Shown in pieces: positions 1-8,246 of a stretch of 64,000 bases of DNA. Origin of the DNA: Bacteroidota bacterium. GTDB lineage: Bacteria > Bacteroidota > Bacteroidia > Chitinophagales > Chitinophagaceae. Location of the stretch: the NCBI GenBank assembly GCA_020161535.1, contig JAIUNW010000001.1, positions 620,001 through 684,000 of the forward strand, written 5' to 3'. The first letter of the stretch is position 1. Every line of letters starts with the position of its first letter. A model generated the notes under the pieces. The model made no database searches and was not told the origin of the DNA. It was given only the letters and a program-made list of their open reading frames with translations. Both the position numbers and the translations under genes were made by a program.

Positions 1-379
1 CGGCAATTACGTCTGCTGCCTGGTTGCTCATGGCGACCGGCCACTCCATATTTGATTGTCCGCTGCAAACCCATACTTCGCCGACCAACACGTTTTTCAA
101 TATGATCGTCGACTTGCCCCTTACTTCCAACACATAGGGCCCTCCGGCCGCTTCCGGATTCAGCTTTAACAACCAACGGCCATCCTTAGCCGCTTTTACT
201 TTTTTCGATTGTTCATGAAACGAAACCGTGATGGTTTCATTCTTATCGGCCCAACCCCAAATGGTTATAGGCATATCGCGTTGCAGTACCATGCCATCGC
301 CGAAAATATGTGGTAGGCGGGGTGCAGCCTTGCCTACCATCGCAGACAAAAGCAATACAACGAGCAAAAGTTTTTTCAT
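1..379 (-). CDS. Sialate O-acetylesterase (SGNH hydrolase), N-terminal part only
   Basis: The gene starts at 379 and runs off the left edge, so about 126 residues are visible. The start MKKLLLVVLLLSAM is a signal peptide, so the enzyme is exported. A beta-sandwich-like segment follows, then VCSGQSNMEWPV at about residues 108-119. That is block I of the SGNH fold with the nucleophilic serine in GQSNM, as found in sialate 9-O-acetylesterases and related carbohydrate esterases of Bacteroidota. The likely role is removing O-acetyl groups from host or plant glycans in the periplasm. The rest of the catalytic domain lies outside the window, so completeness cannot be judged. The family call is firm; the exact substrate is inference. 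Confidence 0.85.
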   Translation of the reverse strand, partial: MKKLLLVVLLLSAMVGKAAPRLPHIFGDGMVLQRDMPITIWGWADKNETITVSFHEQSKKVKAAKDGRWLLKLNPEAAGGPYVLEVRGKSTIILKNVLVGEVWVCSGQSNMEWPVAMSNQAADVIA

Positions 380-448
380 ATCTCGATCTTTTCGGAACTG
401 AAATGTACACCAGAATTCATCAGTAACCATGCTGGCGAGGTCTGGCTG

Positions 449-1408
449 TTAGAATTGATCTCCCACCAGGCTGCATGGTGCGCCTGGTTTTATGCCCACG
501 GTCACCCGACTGCCAGGCGCCGGCGGCGGCACCGAGGTATGCAGCCGTATTTTTTCGCCTTCTTTCTCCAATACCCACTCATGACCATAACCCAGAAACC
601 TCGATTCAACAAAAACACAGTCGATACCGCCCTCCTGCCCCTGCAGCAATGGTTCAAGGTCTTCCGGGCGAACCAGTCGCCGAACTCGTTCGGTGCTGAA
701 CAAATTGTATTTACCAAACAGTCGCGCCACATACCGGTTTACCGGATGCTGATAGATTTCGGTTGCGCCTGCCCGTTGTACCAGTTTTCCCGCTTGCAAT
801 ACGATGATGTCTTCGGCCCAGGCTAGGCTATCGGCCGGATCGTGCGAAACCAATATGCAACTGCAGCCAAGTTGTAGCTGCATATCTGCCAACACGTCCC
901 ACAACTGGTCGCGATTGAATCCATCGAGGTTGGAGAATGGTTCATCCAGCAACAGTAACCGCGGGCCGCCCAATAGTTGTTTCGCCAGCGCAATACGTTG
1001 CCGTTCACCACCCGAGAGTTGGTCTGTTTTTCGGGTGATCAAATGATCCACGCGACAAATTTTCAATACATGATCCAAAAAAGCGGGCGCCAGTTTATTG
1101 GCATAGTCGAGTATATCGTGTACCCGGTAATTGTTGTGCAATTCGAAATGCTGTGAGAGATAGGCAATTTGCGGGTGACCGGGAATCAGTTTCTCTGCCG
1201 CGCCGGGTACTCTTTTTTCTTCGAAATAAACCGTGCCTGCCAACGGTTGCAAGCGTCCGCCGATCAATTTTAGCAAACTGGTTTTCCCTGAACCGGTTTC
1301 ACCGGCAATGGCCAGCTTGCGAAACCGGCCTAGGTTAAAAGAAATATCATCAACTACTTTTCGGTTGACATAGCCAAACGACAAACCCTGTACAGCTAAA
1401 AAATCCAT
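449..1408 (-). CDS. ABC transporter ATP-binding protein
   Basis: This 319-residue protein is an ABC ATPase with a C-terminal extension. The Walker A motif GETGSGKTS is at 36-44, the Q-loop glutamine at 86, the signature LSGGERQR at 131-138, Walker B LLLLDE at 151-156 and the H-loop histidine at 189. Residues from about 240 to the end look like a TOBE-type regulatory domain, as in importers for iron, polyamines or sulfate. No permease or binding protein is next to it, so the partner must be encoded elsewhere. The start at 1408 lies head-to-head with the helicase gene, leaving about 50 bp for both promoters. The ATPase assignment is secure; the substrate is unknown. Confidence 0.85.
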   Translation of the reverse strand: MDFLAVQGLSFGYVNRKVVDDISFNLGRFRKLAIAGETGSGKTSLLKLIGGRLQPLAGTVYFEEKRVPGAAEKLIPGHPQIAYLSQHFELHNNYRVHDILDYANKLAPAFLDHVLKICRVDHLITRKTDQLSGGERQRIALAKQLLGGPRLLLLDEPFSNLDGFNRDQLWDVLADMQLQLGCSCILVSHDPADSLAWAEDIIVLQAGKLVQRAGATEIYQHPVNRYVARLFGKYNLFSTERVRRLVRPEDLEPLLQGQEGGIDCVFVESRFLGYGHEWVLEKEGEKIRLHTSVPPPAPGSRVTVGIKPGAPCSLVGDQF

Positions 1409-1460
1409 GCGCCAAAATTAGGCATTGCCAAATGCACGCCACCCGTCTTATTTTTACCGG

Positions 1461-3359
1461 ATGGATTATTTCAAAAAGCTCCTGGCCTTGATTCGGCAGG
1501 AGCGGAAAGAAGACCGGTTGAACTGGCTGGAGCAGGCGAAATACGGATCGGTCATGGAGCGAAGAACCAATGGCACTGCCTGGTACCCGGTAGCCATCAG
1601 GGGCGTTGAACCTGGCAAGGGCGATTACCTGAGTATTGAATTGGAGCGTACCACCCACCAGGACCTGGTACACCAGTTTCGCAGTGGCATGCCGGCTGCC
1701 CTGTTCTCCAATCACCAGCCCGATACCAACCGGTTAGATGGTTATATCAGTTGGTTGAATGGCAACCAGCTTCGGTTGTCCCTCACCGTTGATGAGTTGC
1801 CGGACTGGACCCGCGATGGGAAATTGGGTATCGACCTACTGTTCGACGAAAACAGTTATGACGAAATGGAGAATGCGCTGAAAGAAGCCGAGCGTCGGCT
1901 CGACAAACGGGCTGAGGGCAAACTGGTGCGCATACTCACGGGTGTTGACGCACCAGCAAAACTGTATGCCACCAAGCCAATAACGATTGAATCCCTGAAT
2001 GCTTCGCAAGCCGCCGCCGTATCGGCCATTCTCGAATCGGAAGATATATGCATTGTTCATGGTCCGCCGGGCACCGGCAAAACCACCACCCTGGTGGGAG
2101 CCATCCGCCGCGAAGCGGCAAAAGGCCAGGTATTGGTTACCGCACCCAGCAATGCAGCAGTTGACCTGCTCACCGAAAGATTGCAGGCAGCCGGCTTGCA
2201 AACAGTACGGGTCGGCAACCCGGCGCGGGTGGGTGAACGACAATTATCGTTTACACTTGACCGTAAGATGATGGCGCATCCGCAAATGAAACAGATCAGG
2301 CAGTACCGCAAGCAGGCAGCCGAGTATCGGTCGTTGGCACAGCGCTACAAGCGACAATTTGGCCGCGCTGAACGTGAACAGCGGAAAGCTTTGTTTGATG
2401 AAGCAGCTAAACTGATGAAAGAAGTGCAGCGCACCGAACAATATATTGTCAATGATATTCTCGACAAAGCGCAGGTGATTACCGCCACCCTGGTGGGCGC
2501 CAATCACTATAGCATTGAACAAAGATCATACGAGCTGGTGGTGATTGATGAAGCTGCACAGGCCCTGGAACCCGCGAGCTGGATACCCATCCTCAAAGGA
2601 AAGAAACTGGTGCTGGCCGGTGACCATTTTCAATTATCGCCAACGGTGAAATCGAACGAAGCATCGAAAAACGGATTGGCCACTACCCTCCAAGAGAAAC
2701 TGGCAGCATTGTATCCTGATCGGGTGCACTTGCTCGAAACCCAGTATCGCATGCACCGCGACATTATGCAATTTTCTGCTGACCAATTTTACCAGGGCAG
2801 ACTGAGCGCTGCAACATCTGTTGCTGATAAATTATTGATGAAAGACGACCAGCCAGTTTTGTTTATTGATACGGCAGGTTGTGGTTTTGAAGAGAAAAAA
2901 GAAGGCAGTAGTTCATATAACCCGGAAGAAGCCGATCTTTTGTTTACGCAGCTTGAACTTTATCTCAACAGTGTGGCTGCGGTGTACAACCCCGAAAATT
3001 TTCCATCAGTGGCCATCATATCACCCTATCGGCAACAAGTAGAAGTGCTGAAAGAAAAACTATTGGAGCGAAAAAACAACCCGCTGTTTGCGGCGGTCAC
3101 CGCCAATACGATCGATAGCTTCCAGGGCCAGGAGCGAGACATTGTATATATAAGCCTGGTGCGCAGCAACCCTGATGGGGAGATCGGTTTTTTGGCCGAT
3201 ACCCGCCGAATGAATGTGGCCATGACCCGGGCCAAGCGAAAATTAGTGGTAATTGGGGATAGCGCCACCATTTCGCAATGGCCTTTTTATCAATCGTTTA
3301 TACACTATGCGCAGGATCTCGGCGGCTATGAAAGTGCCTGGACCTTTTTATACCCATAA
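1461..3359 (+). CDS. SF1 superfamily DNA/RNA helicase (IGHMBP2/SMUBP-2-like)
   Basis: The protein of 632 residues has a UvrD/Upf1-type helicase core. Walker A GPPGTGKT is at about 201-208, the DEAA form of motif II at 363-366, and the C-terminal RecA domain carries TIDSFQGQERD and RRMNVAMTRAKRKL, motifs typical of the Upf1/IGHMBP2 branch. The first 190 residues form the beta-barrel-containing N-terminal region of that family. I place the start at 1461 (MDYFKKLL) rather than the in-frame ATG at 1425, because family members begin at this point and the upstream 12 codons overlap the likely promoter. It probably unwinds 5'-tailed nucleic acid in the cytoplasm. Its cellular role in bacteria is not established. 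Confidence 0.85.
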   Translation: MDYFKKLLALIRQERKEDRLNWLEQAKYGSVMERRTNGTAWYPVAIRGVEPGKGDYLSIELERTTHQDLVHQFRSGMPAALFSNHQPDTNRLDGYISWLNGNQLRLSLTVDELPDWTRDGKLGIDLLFDENSYDEMENALKEAERRLDKRAEGKLVRILTGVDAPAKLYATKPITIESLNASQAAAVSAILESEDICIVHGPPGTGKTTTLVGAIRREAAKGQVLVTAPSNAAVDLLTERLQAAGLQTVRVGNPARVGERQLSFTLDRKMMAHPQMKQIRQYRKQAAEYRSLAQRYKRQFGRAEREQRKALFDEAAKLMKEVQRTEQYIVNDILDKAQVITATLVGANHYSIEQRSYELVVIDEAAQALEPASWIPILKGKKLVLAGDHFQLSPTVKSNEASKNGLATTLQEKLAALYPDRVHLLETQYRMHRDIMQFSADQFYQGRLSAATSVADKLLMKDDQPVLFIDTAGCGFEEKKEGSSSYNPEEADLLFTQLELYLNSVAAVYNPENFPSVAIISPYRQQVEVLKEKLLERKNNPLFAAVTANTIDSFQGQERDIVYISLVRSNPDGEIGFLADTRRMNVAMTRAKRKLVVIGDSATISQWPFYQSFIHYAQDLGGYESAWTFLYP

Positions 3360-3413
3360 TCCGGGCAATAAAAACAAGATGCAGGAGTTATTATTTGAGT
3401 TAAATAATCCCCT

Positions 3414-3611
3414 ATGCAAACATTCCGCACCCTTCTCCTGGCTGCCATCAAGCATGTATTGCTTGTTTGGGGCATCGTACAAATCGTTTTGACATGGACC
3501 TTAGGTCATGCAAACGGATTTCAATTAATTGCACACTACAGTCTTGGTTTTGGACTGGTCATTCTGCACTTCTTACTGAGGGCAGGGCGATCCGAAACCG
3601 CACGCGCATGA
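3414..3611 (+). CDS. Small hypothetical membrane protein
   Basis: This is a 65-residue frame with two hydrophobic stretches, about residues 13-29 and 36-54 (HVLLVWGIVQIVL and LIAHYSLGFGLVILHFLL). It ends with a charged tail. The stop codon lies directly before a strong hairpin terminator, which supports a real transcription unit ending here. It is 54 bp downstream of the helicase gene and may be co-transcribed with it. I recognise no family. Confidence is limited by the short length. Confidence 0.45.
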   Translation: MQTFRTLLLAAIKHVLLVWGIVQIVLTWTLGHANGFQLIAHYSLGFGLVILHFLLRAGRSETARA

Positions 3612-3612
3612 T

Positions 3613-3640
3613 AAAAGCCTCCGTTAAGGAGGCTTTTTTT
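3613..3640 (+). terminator. Intrinsic terminator
   Basis: The stem AAAAGCCTCC / GGAGGCTTTT closes a five-base loop and runs into seven T. It ends the helicase and small membrane protein unit. The A-run on the left arm means it could also act on the minus strand. Confidence 0.85.
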
Positions 3641-3792
3641 ATGGGGTATACCTGAAACGCCTTCACGGTTCTGTAAAACAAATGAGGGTATTAACCTGTT
3701 TCAGATAGCCCAATGCGATTCGGTTATTGGGTCGTAAAATGGCGTGGGCGCTAAAATGATGCCAGACTACCATATGCTGCAATAAAATGGTT

Positions 3793-3800
3793 TATTTTTG
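3793..3800 (+). promoter_or_regulatory. Bacteroidota -7 promoter element for lipoprotein gene
   Basis: TATTTTTG matches TAnnTTTG exactly and sits 19 bp before the ATG at 3820. No clear TTG -33 box is seen. The position supports the downstream ATG (3820) rather than the earlier in-frame ATG at 3787, which lies upstream of this box. Confidence 0.55.
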
Positions 3801-3819
3801 CAGCTCAAATCTTGTTCGA

Positions 3820-4461
3820 ATGAAATACATCGCTACATTTTTTTTCGCTGCTGTGCTGTTAGTTGGTTTTTCTGCTTGTCAGAAAGAAATAGGTCTCGAG
3901 TCACCAATCGTTGATCCAAACAATCCAGGTTCGGGTAATACCGACAAAACAATACCAGGCACCTATGATTTTGTGGGTTTGGTCGCTACCGGCACCTCGG
4001 CCGTAAGTTATACTGCCGCCGGTATACAGATATCCTCCACCACCTATATTGATTACAAAACAAAAAACAATGCTGGTATTTGTGTGTTTACCGACAAAGA
4101 CATAGCAGGTACCAATATCAAATATGAAATTGATACGACGCTCAATGTGGTGATCAAAACCACAGGACTACCCAGCGAAACGCAAAGCTTTCCTTTTGCA
4201 TATACACACGGTCCGGCCAGCGCTAATAGCAGTTACACCTTGAAAGGCACCGACTCGATCGTGTTTGCCACGCCGGTATTCAGCAGCGGTGATGTGCCCA
4301 ATGCAACCCTACCCAGTCCCTCTGCATCGCATATTGGCTGGTCGGGCGATACACTCATATTTACCAGTGCGTTGAAAGGCACGTACGCGCAGGAAATGGA
4401 GGGCATTCCGGTACAGCAAACCATCAACATAACTTCTCAAGTCAAGCTCAAAAAAAAGTAG
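3820..4461 (+). CDS. Hypothetical lipoprotein
   Basis: This is a 213-residue exported protein. The signal sequence MKYIATFFFAAVLLVGFSAC ends in a lipobox (GFSAC), so the mature protein should begin with lipidated Cys20. A short Gly/Pro/Asn-rich linker follows, then beta-strand-rich sequence with many Thr and Ser and no catalytic motif I recognise. An exact -7 promoter element lies just upstream, so it looks like a single-gene unit, closed by a hairpin at 4455-4478. Proteins of this plan are common and uncharacterised in Chitinophagaceae. The function is unknown. Confidence 0.75.
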   Translation: MKYIATFFFAAVLLVGFSACQKEIGLESPIVDPNNPGSGNTDKTIPGTYDFVGLVATGTSAVSYTAAGIQISSTTYIDYKTKNNAGICVFTDKDIAGTNIKYEIDTTLNVVIKTTGLPSETQSFPFAYTHGPASANSSYTLKGTDSIVFATPVFSSGDVPNATLPSPSASHIGWSGDTLIFTSALKGTYAQEMEGIPVQQTINITSQVKLKKK

Positions 4462-4478
4462 GCCCGTAGGCCTACTTT
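4455..4478 (-). terminator. Terminator between convergent genes
   Basis: The perfect stem AAAGTAGGCC / GGCCTACTTT has a four-base loop. On the minus strand it is followed by a run of seven or more T, so it best serves the gene at 4494-5069. It overlaps the stop region of the plus-strand lipoprotein and may act in both directions. Confidence 0.8.
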
Positions 4479-4493
4479 GATGATGTAACCAGC

Positions 4494-5069
4494 TTAGTGA
4501 CGATTGGGTCGGTGGTTATCGTTACGATCACGCTGGTGGTTATCGTAACGATCAGGTTGGCTATAACGGTCGTCCCGGCGGTCGTTGTCCCGGCGATCGT
4601 AATCCCGGCGGTCGTGGCGGCTGTAGCGACGATCATAACGATCATCACGACGATCAGGGAAAGGCCTCACCGCACCAGGCCGGGGCGCATCACGAATCAC
4701 CATTTGGCGATTGTTCCAACCCCTGTACGAACCATAGTAGTTGCGGTAGTAGTCACCACGCATATACGGGTTGGGTTCGTTGATCACCACTTTGTACCCA
4801 CTAAAAAGGTCGAAGTGACGAAAGCGGTGCGGCAGGCTTGCGGCATAGCACCAGCGGCCGCGATCAAAGTACACAAATTGCTGGCGGGGAATATTGTAGT
4901 ACACATCGATATCAGGCAGGTAATAGTATTCGGCATAATCATAACCGGCCGGTCCCCACATCGGCTGCGCACCGAGGTTAACCTGAACCCCTACCCGAAC
5001 CTGCGACTGCGCAGGCATAAAGGCAACCAAAAAACCGAGAACTGTCAGTGTAGTAATTAGCTTTTTCAT
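4494..5069 (-). CDS. Secreted protein with Arg/Asp-rich tail
   Basis: This 191-residue protein begins with a signal peptide ending near PAQSQ. Residues 24-120 are rich in Tyr, Trp and Phe and contain YYYLPDIDVYYNIPRQQFVY, a pattern seen in small secreted proteins of Chitinophagaceae. From about residue 135 the sequence is almost entirely Arg, Asp, Tyr, His and Asn in RRD/DRRY-type repeats, so the tail should be disordered and strongly zwitterionic. A candidate promoter box (CATATTTG, seven of eight matches) lies at 5138-5145 on this strand. It could be a matrix or surface-binding protein, but no function is known. Confidence 0.7.
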   Translation of the reverse strand: MKKLITTLTVLGFLVAFMPAQSQVRVGVQVNLGAQPMWGPAGYDYAEYYYLPDIDVYYNIPRQQFVYFDRGRWCYAASLPHRFRHFDLFSGYKVVINEPNPYMRGDYYRNYYGSYRGWNNRQMVIRDAPRPGAVRPFPDRRDDRYDRRYSRHDRRDYDRRDNDRRDDRYSQPDRYDNHQRDRNDNHRPNRH

Positions 5070-5154
5070 AATGGGCTATTTTACTAATTGGACACACTAA
5101 CGAATGTTAGGATTAATCGACTATTGCTAAAGAAATGCAAATATGTTTTAACCG

Positions 5155-5538
5155 CTATAACACCATTTTTTGGAACAGGTCATTCACGGTTTTTTGGAGG
5201 TCTTCGCTGAAGCCAATATGTACTTTGGATGTTTGCACTATCGTACTACGAGTAGCAGTTAACCAGCGAAAACGACTGGCATGATCCATGGCGCCGATGG
5301 GCCCGCCACCGGCATGGCCCATGCATACTTTTTCAAAAGATTGTAGATGCGATTGCAGGGTTTCGATATCGATCGACGGATCAAGGGCCAGTAATTTATT
5401 CATATCCACTTCCAGCCGCGCTTGCAGAAAGGCGGGGCGCTTGCAGAACACAATCACCCCAATATTGATGAACTCTTCGCGTTCTACCCGCGGCACAAAG
5501 CGAATGATTGCGTATTCAAACAAGTAGGCTGCGGGCAT
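5155..5538 (-). CDS. DUF3037 domain protein
   Basis: This 127-residue protein begins YLFEYAIIRFVPRVEREEFINIGVIVF, the characteristic start of DUF3037, and has no signal peptide. Its start lies inside the end of the HipA-like kinase gene: 23 bp overlap in a different frame, so the two are translationally coupled. DUF3037 and HipA-like kinases are a recurring gene pair, which suggests one complex or pathway. The biochemical role of DUF3037 is not known to me. The family call is strong from sequence and context. Confidence 0.8.
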   Translation of the reverse strand: MPAAYLFEYAIIRFVPRVEREEFINIGVIVFCKRPAFLQARLEVDMNKLLALDPSIDIETLQSHLQSFEKVCMGHAGGGPIGAMDHASRFRWLTATRSTIVQTSKVHIGFSEDLQKTVNDLFQKMVL

Positions 5539-6313
5539 GTTGTGCTTCTTTTACAAAGATGGAAGAATGTTCCAGCCGCCCGGCCAGAAAATCGATATAT
5601 ACCTGTCGAACCGATGCCACATCACCTGCTTCATAACTTGCCAGCCACTCATCAGGCACCAGGTTTACCATTTCGGTTATACGTTCACGGGAGAAAATCT
5701 TTTTCATATGGGCATCGGCTGCTTCGAGCTCAGTAGCCAGGGGCAAGAGTACATGGTCTTTGATCGCGGTAAATGGCCGCAGCGTGTAGTCCTGCCAGTT
5801 AGACCAGTTGTGGTGAAAATAAAGCGAAGCCCCATGGTCGATCAGCCAGAGTTCCCGGTTCCAATAAAGTAAGTTGGTGTTTTTAAAAGTGCGATCCACA
5901 TTCATGATCCAGGCATCAAACCAAACCAGGCGACTGGCCGTTTGCGCGTCGGTGCTGCGGCTCACAGGATCGTAGGTGATCGATCCGCTGAGGTAATGCA
6001 GCGCCAGGTTTAACCCAACACTGGCTTTCAACAAGTCTTGAATTTCTTCGTCGGGTTCGGTACGTCCGAATCCTTCATCGAGTTGAGCGAATACGATCTC
6101 TGGCATTTTAAAACCGGCCAGCCGGGCCAGTTCGCCGCCAATCAGTTCTGCCACCAGCGCTTTGGGTCCCTGGCCGGCACCGCGAAACTTTAATACATAC
6201 AAAAATCCGTCTTCGGCTTCAGCAATAGCAGGCAGCGATCCGCCTTCGCGCAACGGCGTTACATACCGATTAACCGCTACCTGTCGGGGTGCTTCGATGT
6301 TAATTTCGACCAT
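5516..6313 (-). CDS. HipA-like kinase family protein
   Basis: I start the protein at 6313 (MVEINIEAPRQ), giving 265 residues. It has the fold marks of HipA-type Ser/Thr kinases: a nucleotide-binding N-lobe with LKFRG lysine near residue 40, the catalytic loop FDAWIMNVDRTFKNTNLL, and the metal-binding IDHG that replaces DFG. It lacks the N-terminal HipA regulatory domain, and no HipB-type DNA-binding partner is nearby. It is therefore not a classical toxin-antitoxin pair but the HipA-like/DUF3037 pair. The target is unknown. The 39 bp upstream of the chosen start are open but lack family similarity. Confidence 0.8.
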   Translation of the reverse strand: MVEINIEAPRQVAVNRYVTPLREGGSLPAIAEAEDGFLYVLKFRGAGQGPKALVAELIGGELARLAGFKMPEIVFAQLDEGFGRTEPDEEIQDLLKASVGLNLALHYLSGSITYDPVSRSTDAQTASRLVWFDAWIMNVDRTFKNTNLLYWNRELWLIDHGASLYFHHNWSNWQDYTLRPFTAIKDHVLLPLATELEAADAHMKKIFSRERITEMVNLVPDEWLASYEAGDVASVRQVYIDFLAGRLEHSSIFVKEAQHARSLLV

Positions 6314-6586
6314 TGGCGGCAATCTACACAAAAGGCAAGAAAGCTGGTACACAAGTCTTTAGAACCGGTACGGGAAAAAAAACGTAGATCTCCGCGTAAA
6401 ACCCCCTAGGCGCCCTGCCAGCGGCAAACTAGTTTCGAACTGCATTTCCTGGTAACTGTTGCCGGAACATTGAAAAACCCGACTATCCGTCCCCCGGCAC
6501 GTTATTCCCTCCTATTATCCTTTGCAAAATTTGGTTGATTAATCCATTACCTGGGTCGGCATTGTACCATTTAAAACTTGTTTACA

Positions 6587-7249
6587 ATGTTCGGGTTTCA
6601 AGTATTTCGCATCTGCCTGCTTTGCAGCTTTTTGATCAGTATGTCTGTATCTGCAGGCAGCCTTCACACAGTAACACCCATGGTGGCTACTGCTGTTGAA
6701 ACCAGCTCTTCGCGCAACGCGCAAGCCGCCGTATTTATTGAATCTTATTTACGGAGCAATACAGAAACACTGTCGGCCATTCGGAAAAAAAGCAAGCCCA
6801 CATTTCGCGCTATGGACAAACTGTTGCGCAAGTATCAACTGCCAACAGAATTAAAATACCTCGCCGTTGTGGAGTCTGAACTCAACAGCAAGGCCCTGTC
6901 GAAAGTTGGCGCGGCCGGCACCTGGCAATTGATGCCACAAACAGCGCGTGAACTGGGATTGGAAGTAAGTGATAGTGTTGACCAGCGAATGAATGTACAC
7001 ATGAGCACCAAAGCGGCTGCATTGTACCTGCGCGATCTGTATGGTGAATTTGACAACTGGCTATTGGTGCTGGCAGCGTATAACTGCGGACCAGGTCCTG
7101 TTTACAAAGCCATCCGCAAAGCGGGCAGTCGCGACTTCTGGGCCTTGCAACAATACCTGCCAGCAGAAAGCAGGGGCCATGTAAAAAAATACATAGCCAC
7201 CCACTTTTATTTTGAAGGAAAGGAACCTGGATTTGATGCCGCTAATTAA
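6587..7249 (+). CDS. Lytic transglycosylase (SLT domain)
   Basis: This 220-residue exported enzyme cleaves the glycan strands of peptidoglycan. After a signal peptide (about 1-24) comes a helical segment and then the goose-type lysozyme fold. The catalytic Glu is in LAVVESELN (about residue 96), followed by GTWQLMP and LAAYNCGPG, the SLT signature motifs. An in-frame TTG at 6578 is possible, but the ATG at 6587 gives a normal signal peptide. The C-terminal FEGKEPGF is short, with no LysM domains, so it resembles stand-alone MltD/Slt core enzymes. The stop overlaps the convergent gene by four bases. Confidence 0.88.
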   Translation: MFGFQVFRICLLCSFLISMSVSAGSLHTVTPMVATAVETSSSRNAQAAVFIESYLRSNTETLSAIRKKSKPTFRAMDKLLRKYQLPTELKYLAVVESELNSKALSKVGAAGTWQLMPQTARELGLEVSDSVDQRMNVHMSTKAAALYLRDLYGEFDNWLLVLAAYNCGPGPVYKAIRKAGSRDFWALQQYLPAESRGHVKKYIATHFYFEGKEPGFDAAN

Positions 7250-8115
7250 TGTCGGCGTGCGCGGCGCGTGGTGTGCGTTGCGCGTACCCGGCCCTGCGGA
7301 CCTCGAACCACGGTTGTTTTACGCGTAGTTGTTGAGCGGTAGTGGCCTACAGGCGCACTGTAACGGCGGGTTACAGTTACTGAATGAACACGCGTTGGCC
7401 GATATACACGATGCGCGGCCATCATACGTGGTGCTGGGGCGATCACATAATGCGGACGATAATAGGCTTTACGCGGATGCCATACATGGAAGGCAACGGG
7501 GTGCCAGGGGCGCCACCAGCCGGGGTAAACAGCCCAACGCCAGGGCGATACCCAGGGGCGATAAGCAGGGCCATATACAAAGCGCACGCTGGGCCAAAAC
7601 CATACGTTCACCACAATAGCATTGTCGATCGCTGCAGGGCCACTCACGCGCGCCTCGCTCGCATCACTATAGAAAGAAGTCTTGTCGTTGTCAGCAGGTT
7701 CAACAACGGTTTCCTGGCCATAGATATCTTCATCGCCCACTATTTGTACCGAGGCAGACGAAGCACCATTTTTCTCCAATTCAATGACTGCTACGTCCTG
7801 GCTTTCGTCGGCCGATACCAGGGCTTGCAAAACGAATGCATGTGCATCCCCTTCGGTTTTATCGATCACGCGGATATAGTCTATCTGGCCATCGCCATTC
7901 AGGTCGAGGTTGTTTACGTCGTTGTTCTCGGCATTGAGTTTTTTCTCAAACTCCTCGATTGAATTTGATTTGGAGAATAGATCGAGGGCGGCTGCCAGGC
8001 TAAAATTATCGCCCGGCAAACCGGTTGAATCGGTATTATCCGATTGAGCAGATACCGCGCTGTTCAGCAGCAATGCTGTAGCTATAAAAGCGGCAGTTTT
8101 AACGATTGAATGCAT
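7246..8115 (-). CDS. Secreted hypothetical protein with EF-hand-like motif
   Basis: I start at 8115 (MHSIVKTAAF), giving 289 residues with a signal peptide ending at SAVSAQ. The N-terminal half contains DLNGDGQIDYIRV, an EF-hand/dockerin-like calcium loop with acidic spacing. The middle is extremely rich in Trp, Pro and His (FWPSVRFVYGPAYRPW and similar). The last 80 residues are basic, with Arg/Thr/His clusters. The layout is typical of uncharacterised exported Bacteroidota proteins. The earlier in-frame start at 8160 would add a non-hydrophobic leader. The function is unknown. Confidence 0.65.
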   Translation of the reverse strand: MHSIVKTAAFIATALLLNSAVSAQSDNTDSTGLPGDNFSLAAALDLFSKSNSIEEFEKKLNAENNDVNNLDLNGDGQIDYIRVIDKTEGDAHAFVLQALVSADESQDVAVIELEKNGASSASVQIVGDEDIYGQETVVEPADNDKTSFYSDASEARVSGPAAIDNAIVVNVWFWPSVRFVYGPAYRPWVSPWRWAVYPGWWRPWHPVAFHVWHPRKAYYRPHYVIAPAPRMMAAHRVYRPTRVHSVTVTRRYSAPVGHYRSTTTRKTTVVRGPQGRVRATHTTRRARRH

Positions 8116-8190
8116 ACGATTAGTGGTTTTGTTACGTATTGGACTGTGGCAGCAAGGCAAGGTTTAACCTTGGCCACGGTTGTTTAACGC

Positions 8191-8218
8191 AAAAAAAGGG
8201 GCCGCATTGCTGCAGCCC
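8191..8218 (-). terminator. Intrinsic terminator after DUF4397 gene
   Basis: Read on the minus strand, the stem GGGCTGCA / TGCGGCCC with a GCAA loop is followed by CTTTTTTT. It lies 29 bp after the DUF4397 stop codon. Confidence 0.75.
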
Positions 8219-8246
8219 ACTATCCATCATAACAAACCGTAAATAG

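Noticed and set aside
4497..5060. 187-codon Val/Ile-rich plus-strand frame
   Set aside because: It is the reverse reading of the Arg/Asp repeats in the secreted protein, giving artificial Val/Ile runs.
5155..6313. HipBA toxin-antitoxin module
   Set aside because: The kinase lacks the HipA N-terminal domain, and the partner is DUF3037, not a helix-turn-helix HipB.
7384..7962. 192-codon plus-strand frame
   Set aside because: It is antisense to the secreted EF-hand-like protein and has no signal or motif.
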